From Flavobacterium aquatile LMG 4008 = ATCC 11947 (GTDB taxonomy: Bacteria > Bacteroidota > Bacteroidia > Flavobacteriales > Flavobacteriaceae), in assembly GCF_000757385.1 (NCBI RefSeq), contig NZ_JRHH01000004.1, forward strand, positions 310,001-374,000: 64,000 nucleotides of DNA. The letters run 5' to 3'. The position numbers and the translations under genes were made by a program. The notes under the pieces are model-generated. The model saw only the letters and a program-made list of their open reading frames with translations. It was not told the origin of the DNA and searched no databases. How positions within the stretch are numbered: the stretch's first letter is position 1; the number at the start of each line of letters is the position of its first letter. Below, one piece after another: positions 9,543 to 19,255 of this stretch.

Positions 9543-10415
9543 TTATCCTAAAACCTCTTTAACTTTTTTACCGATTTCTGCAGGAGAATCTACAACGTGG
9601 ATTCCACATTCTCTCATGATACGTTTTTTAGCTTCAGCAGTATCGTCTGCACCACCAACAATTGCACCTGCGTGACCCATTGTTCTTCCTTTTGGAGCAG
9701 TTTCTCCAGCGATGAAACCTACAACCGGTTTTCTATTTCCATCGGCTTTAATCCATTTTGCAGCATCAGCCTCTAGTTGACCACCAATTTCACCAATCAT
9801 AACGATACAATTAGTTTCTGGATCATTCATTAATAACTCAACAGCTTCTTTAGTAGTAGTTCCAATAATTGGGTCACCACCAATTCCGATAGCAGTAGTT
9901 ATTCCTAAGCCTTGTTTTACAACTTGGTCTGCAGCTTCGTAAGTTAATGTTCCCGATTTAGAAACGATTCCAACTGTACCTTTTTTGAAAACAAAACCTG
10001 GCATAATTCCAACTTTAGCCTCTTCAGGCGTAATTACACCTGGACAGTTTGGACCAATTAATCTACATTCTCTATCTTTAATGTAAGCATATGCTTTAAT
10101 CATATCTGCAACCGGAATTCCTTCTGTGATACAGATAATAACTTTAATTCCAGCGTCAGCAGCTTCCATTATTGCATCTGCAGCGAAAGCAGGCGGAACA
10201 AAAATAATTGTAGTATCAGCACCAGCTTGTTCTACGGCATCTTTTACAGTATTAAAAACTGGACGATCTAAATGAGTTGATCCACCTTTTCCTGGTGTAA
10301 CTCCACCAACAACATTAGTTCCGTATTCAATCATTTGAGATGCGTGGAAAGTTCCTTCGCTACCTGTAAAACCTTGAACAATTATTTTTGAATTCTTATT
10401 TACTAAAACGCTCAT
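9543..10415 (-). CDS. sucD: Succinate-CoA ligase alpha subunit
   Basis: The product is the 290-residue alpha subunit of succinyl-CoA synthetase of the citric acid cycle, which makes succinate, CoA and ATP or GTP from succinyl-CoA. Visible motifs are the CoA-binding [10 protein letters not shown] near residue 15, [12 protein letters not shown] near 123, and the phosphohistidine loop GHAGAIVGG near 248. Length matches the family. The beta subunit gene (sucC) is not adjacent, as is usual in Bacteroidota. It follows the NTF2-like gene after about 118 bases that contain AT-rich word repeats, so an own promoter is likely. Confidence 0.96.
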   Translation of the reverse strand: MSVLVNKNSKIIVQGFTGSEGTFHASQMIEYGTNVVGGVTPGKGGSTHLDRPVFNTVKDAVEQAGADTTIIFVPPAFAADAIMEAADAGIKVIICITEGIPVADMIKAYAYIKDRECRLIGPNCPGVITPEEAKVGIMPGFVFKKGTVGIVSKSGTLTYEAADQVVKQGLGITTAIGIGGDPIIGTTTKEAVELLMNDPETNCIVMIGEIGGQLEADAAKWIKADGNRKPVVGFIAGETAPKGRTMGHAGAIVGGADDTAEAKKRIMRECGIHVVDSPAEIGKKVKEVLG

Positions 10416-10455
10416 GATATATTTTTTATGTAGTTTTATTGTTTGTGATGCAAAA

Positions 10456-10497
10456 GTATAAAATAGTAATTAGTAAATAGTGATTAGTAATTAGTTT
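10456..10497. repeat. Imperfect tandem attagtaa words
   Basis: The sequence upstream of sucD consists of imperfect repeats of a word like AATTAGTAAATAGTGATTAG. Similar words occur upstream of acs near 39190-39215. No palindrome or coding potential is seen. Confidence 0.6.
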
Positions 10498-10533
10498 TTT
10501 TATTAATTTTTGCAAATTTTATATATATAATTT

Positions 10534-10896
10534 TTATGAAAATTGACTCATTTGAAAACCTCTGAATAATTTACCATCTTTAATTTCCCAAATGACAAAA
10601 AAATGGGCTAAAAGCATTTCTTCTCGAGGATTTTCTATTGTTTTTACAAAATGTGAATAGCGAACAGAAACTATGTTATCTTCTACAATAATATGGGTAA
10701 TTCTCATTTTAGAACGAACATAAGCTTTGCTCAATTCATCCGATAAATTTAAAACATCTTCTTTTTTCATCTGAACGAAACCTTTGCTACTGTTCCATTC
10801 GATAATTAAATCATCATGCAGAAATTCTGTTACCTCTGATTTTTGTAACATCAAATCATTTTTATAAAAATCAATTACTAATTCTTTTGGTGTCAT
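10534..10896 (-). CDS. NTF2-like small protein
   Basis: This 120-residue cytosolic protein has the look of a nuclear-transport-factor-2 / SnoaL fold. It has an N-terminal helix (ELVIDFYKNDL), then alternating strand segments ending in VIWEIKDGKLFRGFQMSQF, the usual end of such proteins. No catalytic residues can be named. Its start overlaps the stop of the upstream LpxD-like gene by one base (TAATG), a sign of translational coupling, so the two are probably made together. A role with the acyltransferase is possible but unproven. Confidence 0.75.
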   Translation of the reverse strand: MTPKELVIDFYKNDLMLQKSEVTEFLHDDLIIEWNSSKGFVQMKKEDVLNLSDELSKAYVRSKMRITHIIVEDNIVSVRYSHFVKTIENPREEMLLAHFFVIWEIKDGKLFRGFQMSQFS

Positions 10897-11825
10897 TACT
10901 TTAGATTTTTTAAAATTTCTGGAATTCGTTTAATATTTGCCAATTGTTTCAATTTTTCGCGTGATTCTTCTATTGGCGTTCCAAAATAAGATTTACCACC
11001 TTCAACCGATTTAGTAACTCCAGTTTGCCCAAGAATAACGGCTTTTGCTCCAATTGTTATTCCACTTGTGGTTCCAACTTGTCCCCAAAGTGTCACTTCG
11101 TCTTCAATAATTACGCAACCTGCAATTCCAGTCTGAGCTGCAATTAGACATTTTCTACCAATTACGGTATCGTGGCCAACGTGTACTTGATTATCAATTT
11201 TTGTTCCTTCACCGATTGTAGTATCACCGGTAACTCCTTTATCGATGGTACAAAGCGCGCCAATACCGACATTATTTTCGATAACAACACGTCCGCCAGA
11301 AAGTAATTGATCATAACCTTCAGGACGTTTTTTATAATAAAAAGCATCTGCACCAAGAATTGTACCTGCCTGAATAATTACATTATCGCCAATTATACAG
11401 CCATCATAAATGGTTACATTAGAATGAATAATACAATTGGAACCAATTTTCACATGATTTCCAATAAAACAATTTGGTTGAATAAATGTTCCTTCGCCTA
11501 TTGTTGCAGAAACCGAAATGGCTTTATCTGTAGCTTGGAAAGGTCTAAAATGTTTGGTTAGTGTATTGAAATCTCTAAACGGATCATCTGAAATTAATAG
11601 CGCTTTACCTTCTGGACAATCTACTTCTTTGTTAATTAAAACTATTGTTGCAGCCGATTGTAAGGCTTTGTCATAGTACTTAGGATGATCTACAAAAACA
11701 ATATCACCTGGTTCAACGACGTGAATTTCATTCATACCATAAACAGGAAAATCATCAGCACCAATATACTGGCAACCGATGATTTCTGCAATTTCTTTAA
11801 GAGCTTGTACTTTTGAAAACTTCAT
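10896..11825 (-). CDS. LpxD-like N-acyltransferase paralogue
   Basis: This 309-residue protein has the LpxD layout: an N-terminal uridine-binding-like domain (residues 1-95) and a left-handed beta helix built of hexapeptide repeats (about 105-270, for example IGNHVKIGSNCIIHSNVTI). The segment HVGHDTVIG holds the His expected for acyl transfer. It is shorter than the canonical LpxD at 14774-15793 and differs strongly from it, so it is a second paralogue that may act on another sugar nucleotide or with another acyl chain. Bacteroidota often carry this copy beside efp and lpxA. It is coupled to the NTF2-like gene downstream. Confidence 0.82.
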   Translation of the reverse strand: MKFSKVQALKEIAEIIGCQYIGADDFPVYGMNEIHVVEPGDIVFVDHPKYYDKALQSAATIVLINKEVDCPEGKALLISDDPFRDFNTLTKHFRPFQATDKAISVSATIGEGTFIQPNCFIGNHVKIGSNCIIHSNVTIYDGCIIGDNVIIQAGTILGADAFYYKKRPEGYDQLLSGGRVVIENNVGIGALCTIDKGVTGDTTIGEGTKIDNQVHVGHDTVIGRKCLIAAQTGIAGCVIIEDEVTLWGQVGTTSGITIGAKAVILGQTGVTKSVEGGKSYFGTPIEESREKLKQLANIKRIPEILKNLK

Positions 11826-11844
11826 ATTTTTAGTATTCAGTATC

Positions 11845-11888
11845 CAGTGTTAAGTGTTCAATATATTACATGAACAAAGTTAACACTG
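11845..11888. other. Compound inverted repeat between efp and lpxD-like gene
   Basis: CAGTGTTAA (11845-11853) pairs with TTAACACTG (11880-11888), and inside it GTTCA (11856-11860) pairs with TGAAC (11871-11875). The hairpin starts right after the efp stop. It lacks a clear T run on the minus strand, so it may be an RNA-stabilising or attenuating structure rather than a plain terminator. Confidence 0.6.
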
Positions 11889-11892
11889 AAAA

Positions 11893-12459
11893 CTATTCTT
11901 TTACTCGTTCCATGTAAGAACCAGAAGCTGTATCGATTTTAATTTTATCGCCTTCATTAATAAATAAAGGTACGTTTACAGAAGCGCCTGTTTCTACTTT
12001 AGCTGGTTTTGTAGCATTTGTAGCTGTATTTCCTTTTACACCTGGCTCTGCATAAGTAACTTCAAGTACTACAGAAGCTGGCATATCTACAGAAAGTGGT
12101 AATTCGGTTTCAGCATTGATAATTACTTTAACAGTTGTTCCTTCTTTTAATAAATCTGGAGCATCAAGAATAGCTTTATTTAATTGAATTTGCTCGTAAG
12201 TTTCTACGTGCATGAAGTTAAACAAATCTCCTTCGGCATACAAATACTGATATTCATGCGTTTCAACACGAACTTCGTCAATTTTATGACCAGCAGAAAA
12301 AGTGTTATCTAAAACTTTCCCATTAGTTAAACTTTTTAATTTAGTTCTAACGAAAGCTGGACCTTTTCCTGGTTTTACGTGAAGAAATTCAATGATTTTA
12401 TAAATATCGTGATTGTATTTGATACATAATCCATTTCTAATATCTGATGTAGATGCCAT
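11893..12459 (-). CDS. efp: Translation elongation factor P
   Basis: EF-P relieves ribosome stalling at polyproline stretches. The 188-residue product has the three-barrel layout of the family. It starts with MASTSDIRNGLCIKYN, carries the modified-lysine loop KPGKGPAFVRTKL near residues 30-42, and ends in the conserved C-terminal OB fold (GDKIKIDTASGSYMERVKE). Length is normal. It lies between lpxA and the LpxD-like gene in the same direction, a common Bacteroidota order. Confidence 0.96.
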   Translation of the reverse strand: MASTSDIRNGLCIKYNHDIYKIIEFLHVKPGKGPAFVRTKLKSLTNGKVLDNTFSAGHKIDEVRVETHEYQYLYAEGDLFNFMHVETYEQIQLNKAILDAPDLLKEGTTVKVIINAETELPLSVDMPASVVLEVTYAEPGVKGNTATNATKPAKVETGASVNVPLFINEGDKIKIDTASGSYMERVKE

Positions 12460-12497
12460 TGTAAAATTTGTTTATTTTATAATTATTAATTTTTTAT

Positions 12498-13283
12498 TTA
12501 TATGCTTCCCGAATATCCTTTCATGATTCCGCGAGAAGAATTTCTGATAAAATCTAGGATTTCATCACGTTCTGGTGAGGCTGCCATTTCGGCTTCAATA
12601 ATACCAACTGCTTGTGAGGTATTGTAATTTTTTTGATATAAAATTCTGTATATATCTTGAATTTCCCTGATTTTTTCGGATGTAAATCCTCTTCTTCTTA
12701 ATCCAACAGAATTAATTCCAACATAAGATAAAGGTTCTTTAGCAGCTTTTGTATATGGAGGAACGTCTTTACGTAGTAATGATCCACCAGAAATCATAGC
12801 GTGATCACCAATACTAATAAATTGATGTACTGCAGATAATCCGCCAACGATTGCATAGTTTCCAATAGTTACATGACCACCAAGAAGTACGCCATTTACA
12901 ATAATTACATTATCGCCAATATGACAATCGTGCGCAACGTGTGCAGTTGCCATAATTAAACAATTGTTTCCAATTTTTGTTTGTCCCGATGCAATTGTTC
13001 CTCTATTTATTGTAACACATTCTCTTATAGTACAGTTATCTCCGATTATTGCAAGTGAATCTTCACCTCCAAATTTTAAATCTTGAGGAACCGCAGAAAT
13101 AACTGCGCCTGGAAAAATATTACAATTTTTTCCAATTCGTGCACCTTCCATTATGGTAACATTAGAACCTATCCAAGTTCCTTCGCCAATTTCTACATTA
13201 TTATGTATAGTAGTGAACGGATCAATTACAACATTTCTTGCAATTTTTGCTCCAGGATGTACGTATGCTAGTGGTTGATTCAT
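12498..13283 (-). CDS. lpxA: UDP-GlcNAc O-acyltransferase LpxA
   Basis: LpxA performs the first step of lipid A synthesis by moving a 3-hydroxyacyl chain from ACP to the 3-OH of UDP-GlcNAc. The 261-residue protein starts with hexapeptide repeats (YVHPGAKIARNVVIDPFTTIH), has the catalytic His region ATAHVAHDCHIGDN near residue 120, GGHVTIGNYAIVGGLSAVHQF, and the helical C-terminal domain (GLRRRGFTSEKIREIQDIY). Length is canonical. It follows lpxC-fabZ by 75 bases in the lipid A block. Confidence 0.96.
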   Translation of the reverse strand: MNQPLAYVHPGAKIARNVVIDPFTTIHNNVEIGEGTWIGSNVTIMEGARIGKNCNIFPGAVISAVPQDLKFGGEDSLAIIGDNCTIRECVTINRGTIASGQTKIGNNCLIMATAHVAHDCHIGDNVIIVNGVLLGGHVTIGNYAIVGGLSAVHQFISIGDHAMISGGSLLRKDVPPYTKAAKEPLSYVGINSVGLRRRGFTSEKIREIQDIYRILYQKNYNTSQAVGIIEAEMAASPERDEILDFIRNSSRGIMKGYSGSI

Positions 13284-13358
13284 GTTTTGTTTGTTTATTG
13301 TTTGGTGATTAGTAGGCTATTGTTTTGCAACGATAAGCGCTAACCTCTAAACTTTAAA

Positions 13359-14747
13359 TTATTGTTTTTTAGCTATTTGTGCCATTAATTCAGCTTCGGC
13401 AACTAATCTTCCATTAGCGTAAGCGTTTGCTTGCATGTGACAAATTCCTCTTCTAATTGGAGTAATTAAATCACATTTGAAAATTAATGTGTCACCTGGT
13501 AATACTTTATATTTGAACTTAACATTGTCAATTTTCATAAAATACGTCAAGTAATTTTCTGGATCTGGAACCGTGCTTAATACTAAAATTCCTCCCGATT
13601 GTGCCATTGCTTCCACAATTAAAACTCCTGGCATTACTGGTGCATCTGGAAAATGTCCAACAAAGAAATTTTCATTCATTGTAACATTTTTCATTCCAAC
13701 CACATGTGTGTCAGACATTTCTATAATTCTGTCGATTAACAAAAATGGAGGTCTGTGTGGCAAGATATTCATAATTTGATGAATATCCATTAATGGAGGT
13801 AAATTTAAATCGTAACTTGGAATATGATTCTTTTGTTCGATTTTAATAATTTTAGACATTTTTTTAGCAAACTGAGTATTTACAAAATGTCCTGGTTTAT
13901 TAGCGATAACTTTACCTTTAATGCGAATTCCTATAAGAGCTAAATCACCAATAACATCAAGTAATTTATGACGTGCAGCTTCGTTTGGATAATGCAAAGT
14001 TAGATTATCTAAAATTCCATTTTCTTTAACTGCGATTGAATCTTTACCGAAAGCTTTTTTAAGATTTTCCATCGTAGATGGCGAAATTTCTTTATCAACA
14101 TATACGATAGCGTTGTTTAAATCGCCACCTTTTATTAAACCATTGTCTAATAAAGTTTCTAATTCATGTAAAAAACTAAACGTTCTTGAGTTGGCAATTT
14201 CGGTTTTAAAATCACTTATGTTTTTTAAAGTAGCATTTTGAGTTCCAAGGACTTTAGTACCAAAATCTACCATTGCAGTAACTTGATAATCATCACTTGG
14301 CATTACGAGAATTTCACTTCCTGTAGCTTCGTCTGTAAATGAGATTACTTCTTTTACAACATAAAATTTACGTTCGGCATCTTGCTCTTCAATTCCAGCT
14401 TTTTCGATTGCTTCAACAAAATACTTAGAAGAACCATCCATAATTGGTGGTTCAGAAGCATCTAATTCTATAATTGCATTATCGATATCGCAACCAACAA
14501 AAGCAGCTAAAACGTGCTCTGATGTTTGAATTTTCACACCTAATTTTTCTAAATTCGTACCTCTTTGAGTATTTACTACATAATTAGCATCAGCTTCAAT
14601 AATTGGCGCACCTTCTAAATCAACTCTTACAAAGGTAAATCCGTTGTTTATTGGTGCAGGTTTAAAAGTCATTTTTACTTCTTTTCCTGTATGTAATCCA
14701 ACTCCTGTAAGCGAAATTTCGTTTTTGATGGTTTTTTGCTTAACCAT
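13359..14747 (-). CDS. lpxC/fabZ: Bifunctional LpxC deacetylase / FabZ dehydratase
   Basis: This 462-residue fusion is characteristic of Bacteroidota. Residues 1-305 are LpxC, the zinc deacetylase that makes the committed step of lipid A synthesis: GVGLHTGKEVKMTF at the start, TSEHVLAAFVGC with a metal His near 78, and LHYPNEAARHKLLDVIGDLALIG with further ligands. Residues about 320-462 are FabZ, the hotdog 3-hydroxyacyl-ACP dehydratase: ILPHRPPFLLIDRI and the active-site FVGHFPDAPVMPGVLIVEAMAQ. Joining them links the supply of hydroxyacyl chains and their use. It lies 26 bases downstream of lpxD in the same operon. Confidence 0.97.
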   Translation of the reverse strand: MVKQKTIKNEISLTGVGLHTGKEVKMTFKPAPINNGFTFVRVDLEGAPIIEADANYVVNTQRGTNLEKLGVKIQTSEHVLAAFVGCDIDNAIIELDASEPPIMDGSSKYFVEAIEKAGIEEQDAERKFYVVKEVISFTDEATGSEILVMPSDDYQVTAMVDFGTKVLGTQNATLKNISDFKTEIANSRTFSFLHELETLLDNGLIKGGDLNNAIVYVDKEISPSTMENLKKAFGKDSIAVKENGILDNLTLHYPNEAARHKLLDVIGDLALIGIRIKGKVIANKPGHFVNTQFAKKMSKIIKIEQKNHIPSYDLNLPPLMDIHQIMNILPHRPPFLLIDRIIEMSDTHVVGMKNVTMNENFFVGHFPDAPVMPGVLIVEAMAQSGGILVLSTVPDPENYLTYFMKIDNVKFKYKVLPGDTLIFKCDLITPIRRGICHMQANAYANGRLVAEAELMAQIAKKQ

Positions 14748-14773
14748 AATATAATTGTAATTTAGTTTGTTTT

Positions 14774-15793
14774 CTATTCTAATTTTTTCTTCAAATTATC
14801 TAAATCTGAAACTATTTTTGGAAAATTTCTAAAATGGACGAATGATTTACTAAAATCTCCATAATTAAAAGCTGGCGAACCCTGAACAGTTTCTCCTTCT
14901 TTAAGACTTTTTCCAATGCCTGATTGTGCTTGAATTCGCACATTATCTCCTATTATAATATGACCTACAATTCCTACTTGACCGCCAATCATACAGTTTT
15001 TACCAATTTTGGTTGAACCTGCAATTCCGGTTTGTGAAGCAATTACGGTATTTTCTCCAATTTCTACGTTGTGAGCAATTTGAATTTGATTATCCAACTT
15101 CACTCCTTTTCTAATTATTGTTGATCCTAAAGTTGCTCTATCTATTGTAGTACATGAACCTACATCGACATTATCTTCAAGAATTACATTTCCTATTTGA
15201 GGTATTTTGGTATAACTACCATCTTCTGATGGAGCAAATCCAAATCCATCTGAACCAATAATACTTCCTGAATGAATGGTGCAATTAGCTCCAATTTCAG
15301 TTTCAGAATAAATTCTAACTCCAGCAAATAAAACACAATTATCACCGATAGTAACGTTATCTCCAATAAAAGTATTTGGATAAATTTTTACATTATTTCC
15401 AATGATAACATTTTTACCTACATAACAAAAACTACCTAAATACAATTGATCACCATAAGTAACATTTTCTGAAATTACTGATGGTTGCTCAATTCCCGAT
15501 TTCATTAATTTAACTTGATTGTAATATTCAAGAAGTTTAGAAAACGCTTTATAAGCATCTTCAACTTTAATTAAAGTTGTAGTTATTGCTTGCTCTGGTT
15601 CAAAAGTATCATTTACAATTGTAATTGATGCTTGAGTTGAATAAATGTAATTAAGGTATTTTGGATTAGACAAAAAAGTTAAAGAGCCGACAACTCCTTC
15701 TTCTATTTTTGCTAATTTATAGACTTCAGCATTAGGATTACCTACTACTTTGCCCTCAAGAATACCCGCTATTTGTTCTGCTGTGAATTTCAT
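14774..15793 (-). CDS. lpxD: UDP-3-O-acylglucosamine N-acyltransferase LpxD
   Basis: LpxD adds the second 3-hydroxyacyl chain to the amino group of the lipid A precursor. The 339-residue protein has the N-terminal uridine-binding domain (residues 1-100, [20 protein letters not shown]), a long left-handed beta helix, the GSDGFGFAP loop near 187, and the catalytic His in [10 protein letters not shown] near 243. It ends in a helical tail involved in ACP binding. It is the canonical copy; the diverged copy is at 10896-11825. The HD hydrolase gene starts upstream in the same direction with a 30-base gap. Confidence 0.96.
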   Translation of the reverse strand: MKFTAEQIAGILEGKVVGNPNAEVYKLAKIEEGVVGSLTFLSNPKYLNYIYSTQASITIVNDTFEPEQAITTTLIKVEDAYKAFSKLLEYYNQVKLMKSGIEQPSVISENVTYGDQLYLGSFCYVGKNVIIGNNVKIYPNTFIGDNVTIGDNCVLFAGVRIYSETEIGANCTIHSGSIIGSDGFGFAPSEDGSYTKIPQIGNVILEDNVDVGSCTTIDRATLGSTIIRKGVKLDNQIQIAHNVEIGENTVIASQTGIAGSTKIGKNCMIGGQVGIVGHIIIGDNVRIQAQSGIGKSLKEGETVQGSPAFNYGDFSKSFVHFRNFPKIVSDLDNLKKKLE

Positions 15794-15823
15794 TTATGCA
15801 AAAATATAAAAATTAATTGAAAC

Positions 15824-17095
15824 CTACACTTCAAGTAGTACTTTTGGAAAACACATAAAGTATTTCGTTACAGCTTTGGATAATGCTCTAACTTGTAATT
15901 GATCGGACGAATCTACAATATTTTCTACAGTTTTATCTTTTTTTAAGATACTTATTGGCTCAGTTTCTTTATTGTATGCCTGATTTTTGAGTTTTCCTTT
16001 AAATACAAAGTACGAAACATCTTTATCAGATAAATTGTGCATTGTAGCAAATCTAGTTTTTAAATCTTTCAATTTTTCTAATTCAACTTTCTCGTCAAGC
16101 ATCACGATTTTTAGTAAATCACGATTAATTATCATTTTACTTAAAGAACTCAAAACAAAGTCGTCATTAAATTGCCAAGTTTTTATTGCACCCATAACAT
16201 CATAATCATCTAATAATGCAAATGTTTTCAATATTTCTTCATTAAAATCATCTGATGAAATTTTATTGTTTAAAAAAAAAGAAAGTGGTTCACTACATGA
16301 TAATTGAACTCCTTTTTGAGTTAGTTCTTTAGCTCTTTTAAGAATTTTTGTCAGCGTTAATTCGGCAACAACAGATGTTTTATGTAAATAGGCTTGCCAG
16401 TACATTAATCGTCTTGCAACAAGAAATTTCTCTACAGAAAAAATGCCTTTTTCTTCAATTACAAGAACATCATCTTGTACGTTCATCATTTGAATTAAAC
16501 GGTCGCTGTTGATATTTCCTTCAGCAACACCACTATAAAAACTATCTCTTTTTAGATAATCCATTCGATCCATATCAAGCTGACTAGAAATTAATTGCAA
16601 CATGAATTTTCTATGATATTCACCTTTAAATATTTGAATTGCTAAACTTAATTTTTGGTCAAATTCTTGATTTAAAGCATTCATAAAGAAAAGTGAAATT
16701 TCTTCGTGATGGACATCTTCTACAATGCTGTGTTCCATGGCATGAGAAAATGGTCCATGACCAATATCGTGTAAAAGAATGGCTATATAAAGTGCGTTTT
16801 CTTCTTCATTAGAAATTTCAACGCCTTTAAAACGAAGTGTTTGAACGGCTTTCTGCATTATATGCATACATCCTAAGGCATGATGAAATCGCGTGTGATG
16901 TGCACCAGGATAAACCAAATACGACATGCCCATTTGAGAAATACGTCGCAAACGTTGAAAATAAGGATGCTGAATTAAATCGTAAATTAAGCTATTTGGA
17001 ATGGTAATAAAACCATATATAGGATCGTTGAATATCTTGAGTTTATTGGTCGGATTCACTAAATTACTGTTGTTTATTTGTACAAATATATGCAA
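15824..17095 (-). CDS. HD-domain phosphohydrolase (dNTPase-like)
   Basis: This 423-residue cytosolic protein resembles the SAMHD1 / YdhJ-type HD hydrolases. The substrate-region motif RLRRISQMGMSYLVYPGAHHTRFHHALG is present in parts near residues 48-75, with metal ligands HTRFHH. The HD pair lies in LHDIGHGPFSHAMEH near residue 110. These proteins usually hydrolyse dNTPs or related nucleotides; the substrate is not certain. The start at 17095 is the only ATG before the conserved NKLKIFNDPIYG region, although a GTG nearer to it cannot be excluded. It lies upstream of lpxD and may be cotranscribed. Confidence 0.88.
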   Translation of the reverse strand: MHIFVQINNSNLVNPTNKLKIFNDPIYGFITIPNSLIYDLIQHPYFQRLRRISQMGMSYLVYPGAHHTRFHHALGCMHIMQKAVQTLRFKGVEISNEEENALYIAILLHDIGHGPFSHAMEHSIVEDVHHEEISLFFMNALNQEFDQKLSLAIQIFKGEYHRKFMLQLISSQLDMDRMDYLKRDSFYSGVAEGNINSDRLIQMMNVQDDVLVIEEKGIFSVEKFLVARRLMYWQAYLHKTSVVAELTLTKILKRAKELTQKGVQLSCSEPLSFFLNNKISSDDFNEEILKTFALLDDYDVMGAIKTWQFNDDFVLSSLSKMIINRDLLKIVMLDEKVELEKLKDLKTRFATMHNLSDKDVSYFVFKGKLKNQAYNKETEPISILKKDKTVENIVDSSDQLQVRALSKAVTKYFMCFPKVLLEV

Positions 17096-17110
17096 AATAT
17101 AAAGTATAAA

Positions 17111-17137
17111 AAAACTACATTTTTAGGATGTAGTTTT
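17111..17137. terminator. Bidirectional-looking terminator after M13 peptidase
   Basis: AAAACTACAT (17111-17120) pairs perfectly with ATGTAGTTTT (17128-17137) around a 7-base loop. A residues precede and T residues follow it. It ends the minus-strand M13 peptidase gene. Confidence 0.85.
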
Positions 17138-17155
17138 TATAATTTTTTGAAGTTT

Positions 17156-19189
17156 TTACCAGATAACAACTCGAAGTGAATCGGGTTGATACATCTTGCT
17201 TCCTGGTTTTATATTGAATGTTTTATGAAATTCTGGAATGTTTGACAATGGTCCATTAATTCTAAATTGTGCTGGCGAGTGTACATCAGTCATGATTTGC
17301 TGTGATAAATATTCTTTGTTAGCATTTACCATCCATGCATATCCATAAGCTAAAAAATAACGTTGATCTGGTGATAATCCGCTGATTTTTTCATTAGATT
17401 TATATTGTTTGGTTTTCTTGAAAGCTTCATAACCCATAATTACACCGCCTAAATCGGCTATATTTTCTCCTTGCGTTGCATCTCCATTTACAAATTTATC
17501 TCCAACATTGTATTTACTATATTGATTAACTATAAGTTGTGTTTTTTGTTTGAATTTCTTCAAATCTTCTGCAGTCCACCAATTATTTAAGTTTCCTTTG
17601 TCATCGTATTGACTTCCTTGATCGTCAAATCCGTGCGTTATTTCATGTCCAAAAGTGGAACCACCAATTATTCCATATAAAATAGCATCATCTGGCATTC
17701 TACCTTCATATCCTGGAACTAAAATATTGCATGCTGGTACGCAAATTTCGTTATTGCTCGGGTTGTAGTAGGCATTATAGGTTTGTGGAAACATTCCCCA
17801 TTCGGTTCTATCAACTGGTTTTCCATATTTTTTAATCATTTCACTGTACTCCCATTTAGTAACTGCCATTACATTTTTACAGTACGAATTTCTGTCGATA
17901 GCAATAGAACTTAAATCTTTCCATTTGTCTGGATAACCTACTTTCATTACAATTTTACTTAATTTGTATAATGCTTTTTTCTTTGTAGGTTCACTCATCC
18001 AATCTAATTTCTTAATACGTTCGGCATAAACATCTCTGATATTATTTCCAATTTCTAGTAATTTTTCTTTTGATCCTTTCGGAAGGTATTCTTCAATGTA
18101 AACTTGACCAATTAATTCTCCAAGCGAACCATTAGTTTGTTCTACCACACGCTTCCATCTTGGTTTTTGAGTTTTTACTCCGCCTAAAACTGTCGAATAA
18201 AATTTAAAATTTTGATTTTCTATTTCTTTGTTCAAATAAGCTGCGTATGTATTTACCAAATTCCATTTTAGATACGTTTTCCAATCTTCAATAGTATACG
18301 ATTTAATCATACCATTGAATGCTTTGTAAAATTCGGGTTGGCCAACAATTACTGAATCTGCTTTCGCAATTCCCAATTCTTTCAAAGTAAAATTCCAATC
18401 AATATTGGGCGTAATCGAATTAAAAGCAGCAACTGACATTTTATTGTAGTTCGCATTTGGATCTCGTAATGCCTCTAATTTTCTAGATGATTTAGCCAAC
18501 TCTGTTTCCAATTTCATTATTGAACTTGCATTTTTGGCTGCCACTTCGGGCTTCTCACCTATTAATTCTAACATTTTCTGAACATGTTTTACATATTCAT
18601 TTCTAATATTAACCGTTTCAGAATCAGTGTTGAAATAGTAATCTCTTTGACCAAGACCTAATCCGCCTTGAGAAAATTGAAGCATGTTTTTAGCACTATT
18701 TTTATCATCTTGATACACATAAAATGAAAATCCAGCGCTTGCGCCCAAAGTATGTAAATGAGCAATAGTTTTTAATAAACTTGGTACATCTTTTACAGCA
18801 TCAATTTTAGCAAAATCATTTTTAAGTGGTGAAATTCCAAGTTTATTAATAGCTAAAGAATCCATTCCTGACGCATAAAAATCACCTATTTTCTGTTTGT
18901 TACTACCTTTTTCTGCATTGGCTTCCGCCGATTTTTCACAAATGGATTTCACCTGATTGTTTATGGTATCTTGAATCATTCTAAAAATTCCGTTACTTCG
19001 CTCAGATGATGGAATTGGGTGTTTTTTAAACCATCCGCCATTTGCATAGTGGAAAAAATCATCAGTCGGATTTATTGTAGTATCTCTATTGGTTAACAAT
19101 GGATCAACAAACGCTGTTTCTTTTTTATCGCAACTAATAATACTTAATGTTGTTAAAGACAGAATTGTAATTCTTTGAAGTAGTTTCAT
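17156..19189 (-). CDS. M13 family zinc metallopeptidase (lipoprotein)
   Basis: This 677-residue neprilysin-like peptidase begins with a lipoprotein signal (LSIISCDKK), so it is probably membrane-anchored in the envelope. The N-terminal M13 domain covers about residues 35-420 and the catalytic domain the rest. The zinc motif HEITH is at 515-519 within FGHEITHGFDDQG, and the third ligand is in ENIADLGG near 573. The end (KMYQPDSLRVVIW) is the conserved M13 C-terminus. It likely degrades oligopeptides or processes envelope peptides. It stands alone, with a terminator behind it. Confidence 0.94.
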   Translation of the reverse strand: MKLLQRITILSLTTLSIISCDKKETAFVDPLLTNRDTTINPTDDFFHYANGGWFKKHPIPSSERSNGIFRMIQDTINNQVKSICEKSAEANAEKGSNKQKIGDFYASGMDSLAINKLGISPLKNDFAKIDAVKDVPSLLKTIAHLHTLGASAGFSFYVYQDDKNSAKNMLQFSQGGLGLGQRDYYFNTDSETVNIRNEYVKHVQKMLELIGEKPEVAAKNASSIMKLETELAKSSRKLEALRDPNANYNKMSVAAFNSITPNIDWNFTLKELGIAKADSVIVGQPEFYKAFNGMIKSYTIEDWKTYLKWNLVNTYAAYLNKEIENQNFKFYSTVLGGVKTQKPRWKRVVEQTNGSLGELIGQVYIEEYLPKGSKEKLLEIGNNIRDVYAERIKKLDWMSEPTKKKALYKLSKIVMKVGYPDKWKDLSSIAIDRNSYCKNVMAVTKWEYSEMIKKYGKPVDRTEWGMFPQTYNAYYNPSNNEICVPACNILVPGYEGRMPDDAILYGIIGGSTFGHEITHGFDDQGSQYDDKGNLNNWWTAEDLKKFKQKTQLIVNQYSKYNVGDKFVNGDATQGENIADLGGVIMGYEAFKKTKQYKSNEKISGLSPDQRYFLAYGYAWMVNANKEYLSQQIMTDVHSPAQFRINGPLSNIPEFHKTFNIKPGSKMYQPDSLRVVIW

Positions 19190-19255
19190 ATTTACTATTT
19201 TAATGCACTTGATTAGTATAAATTCGTGAAATTTGTTACAAAATAAGAGGACTAT

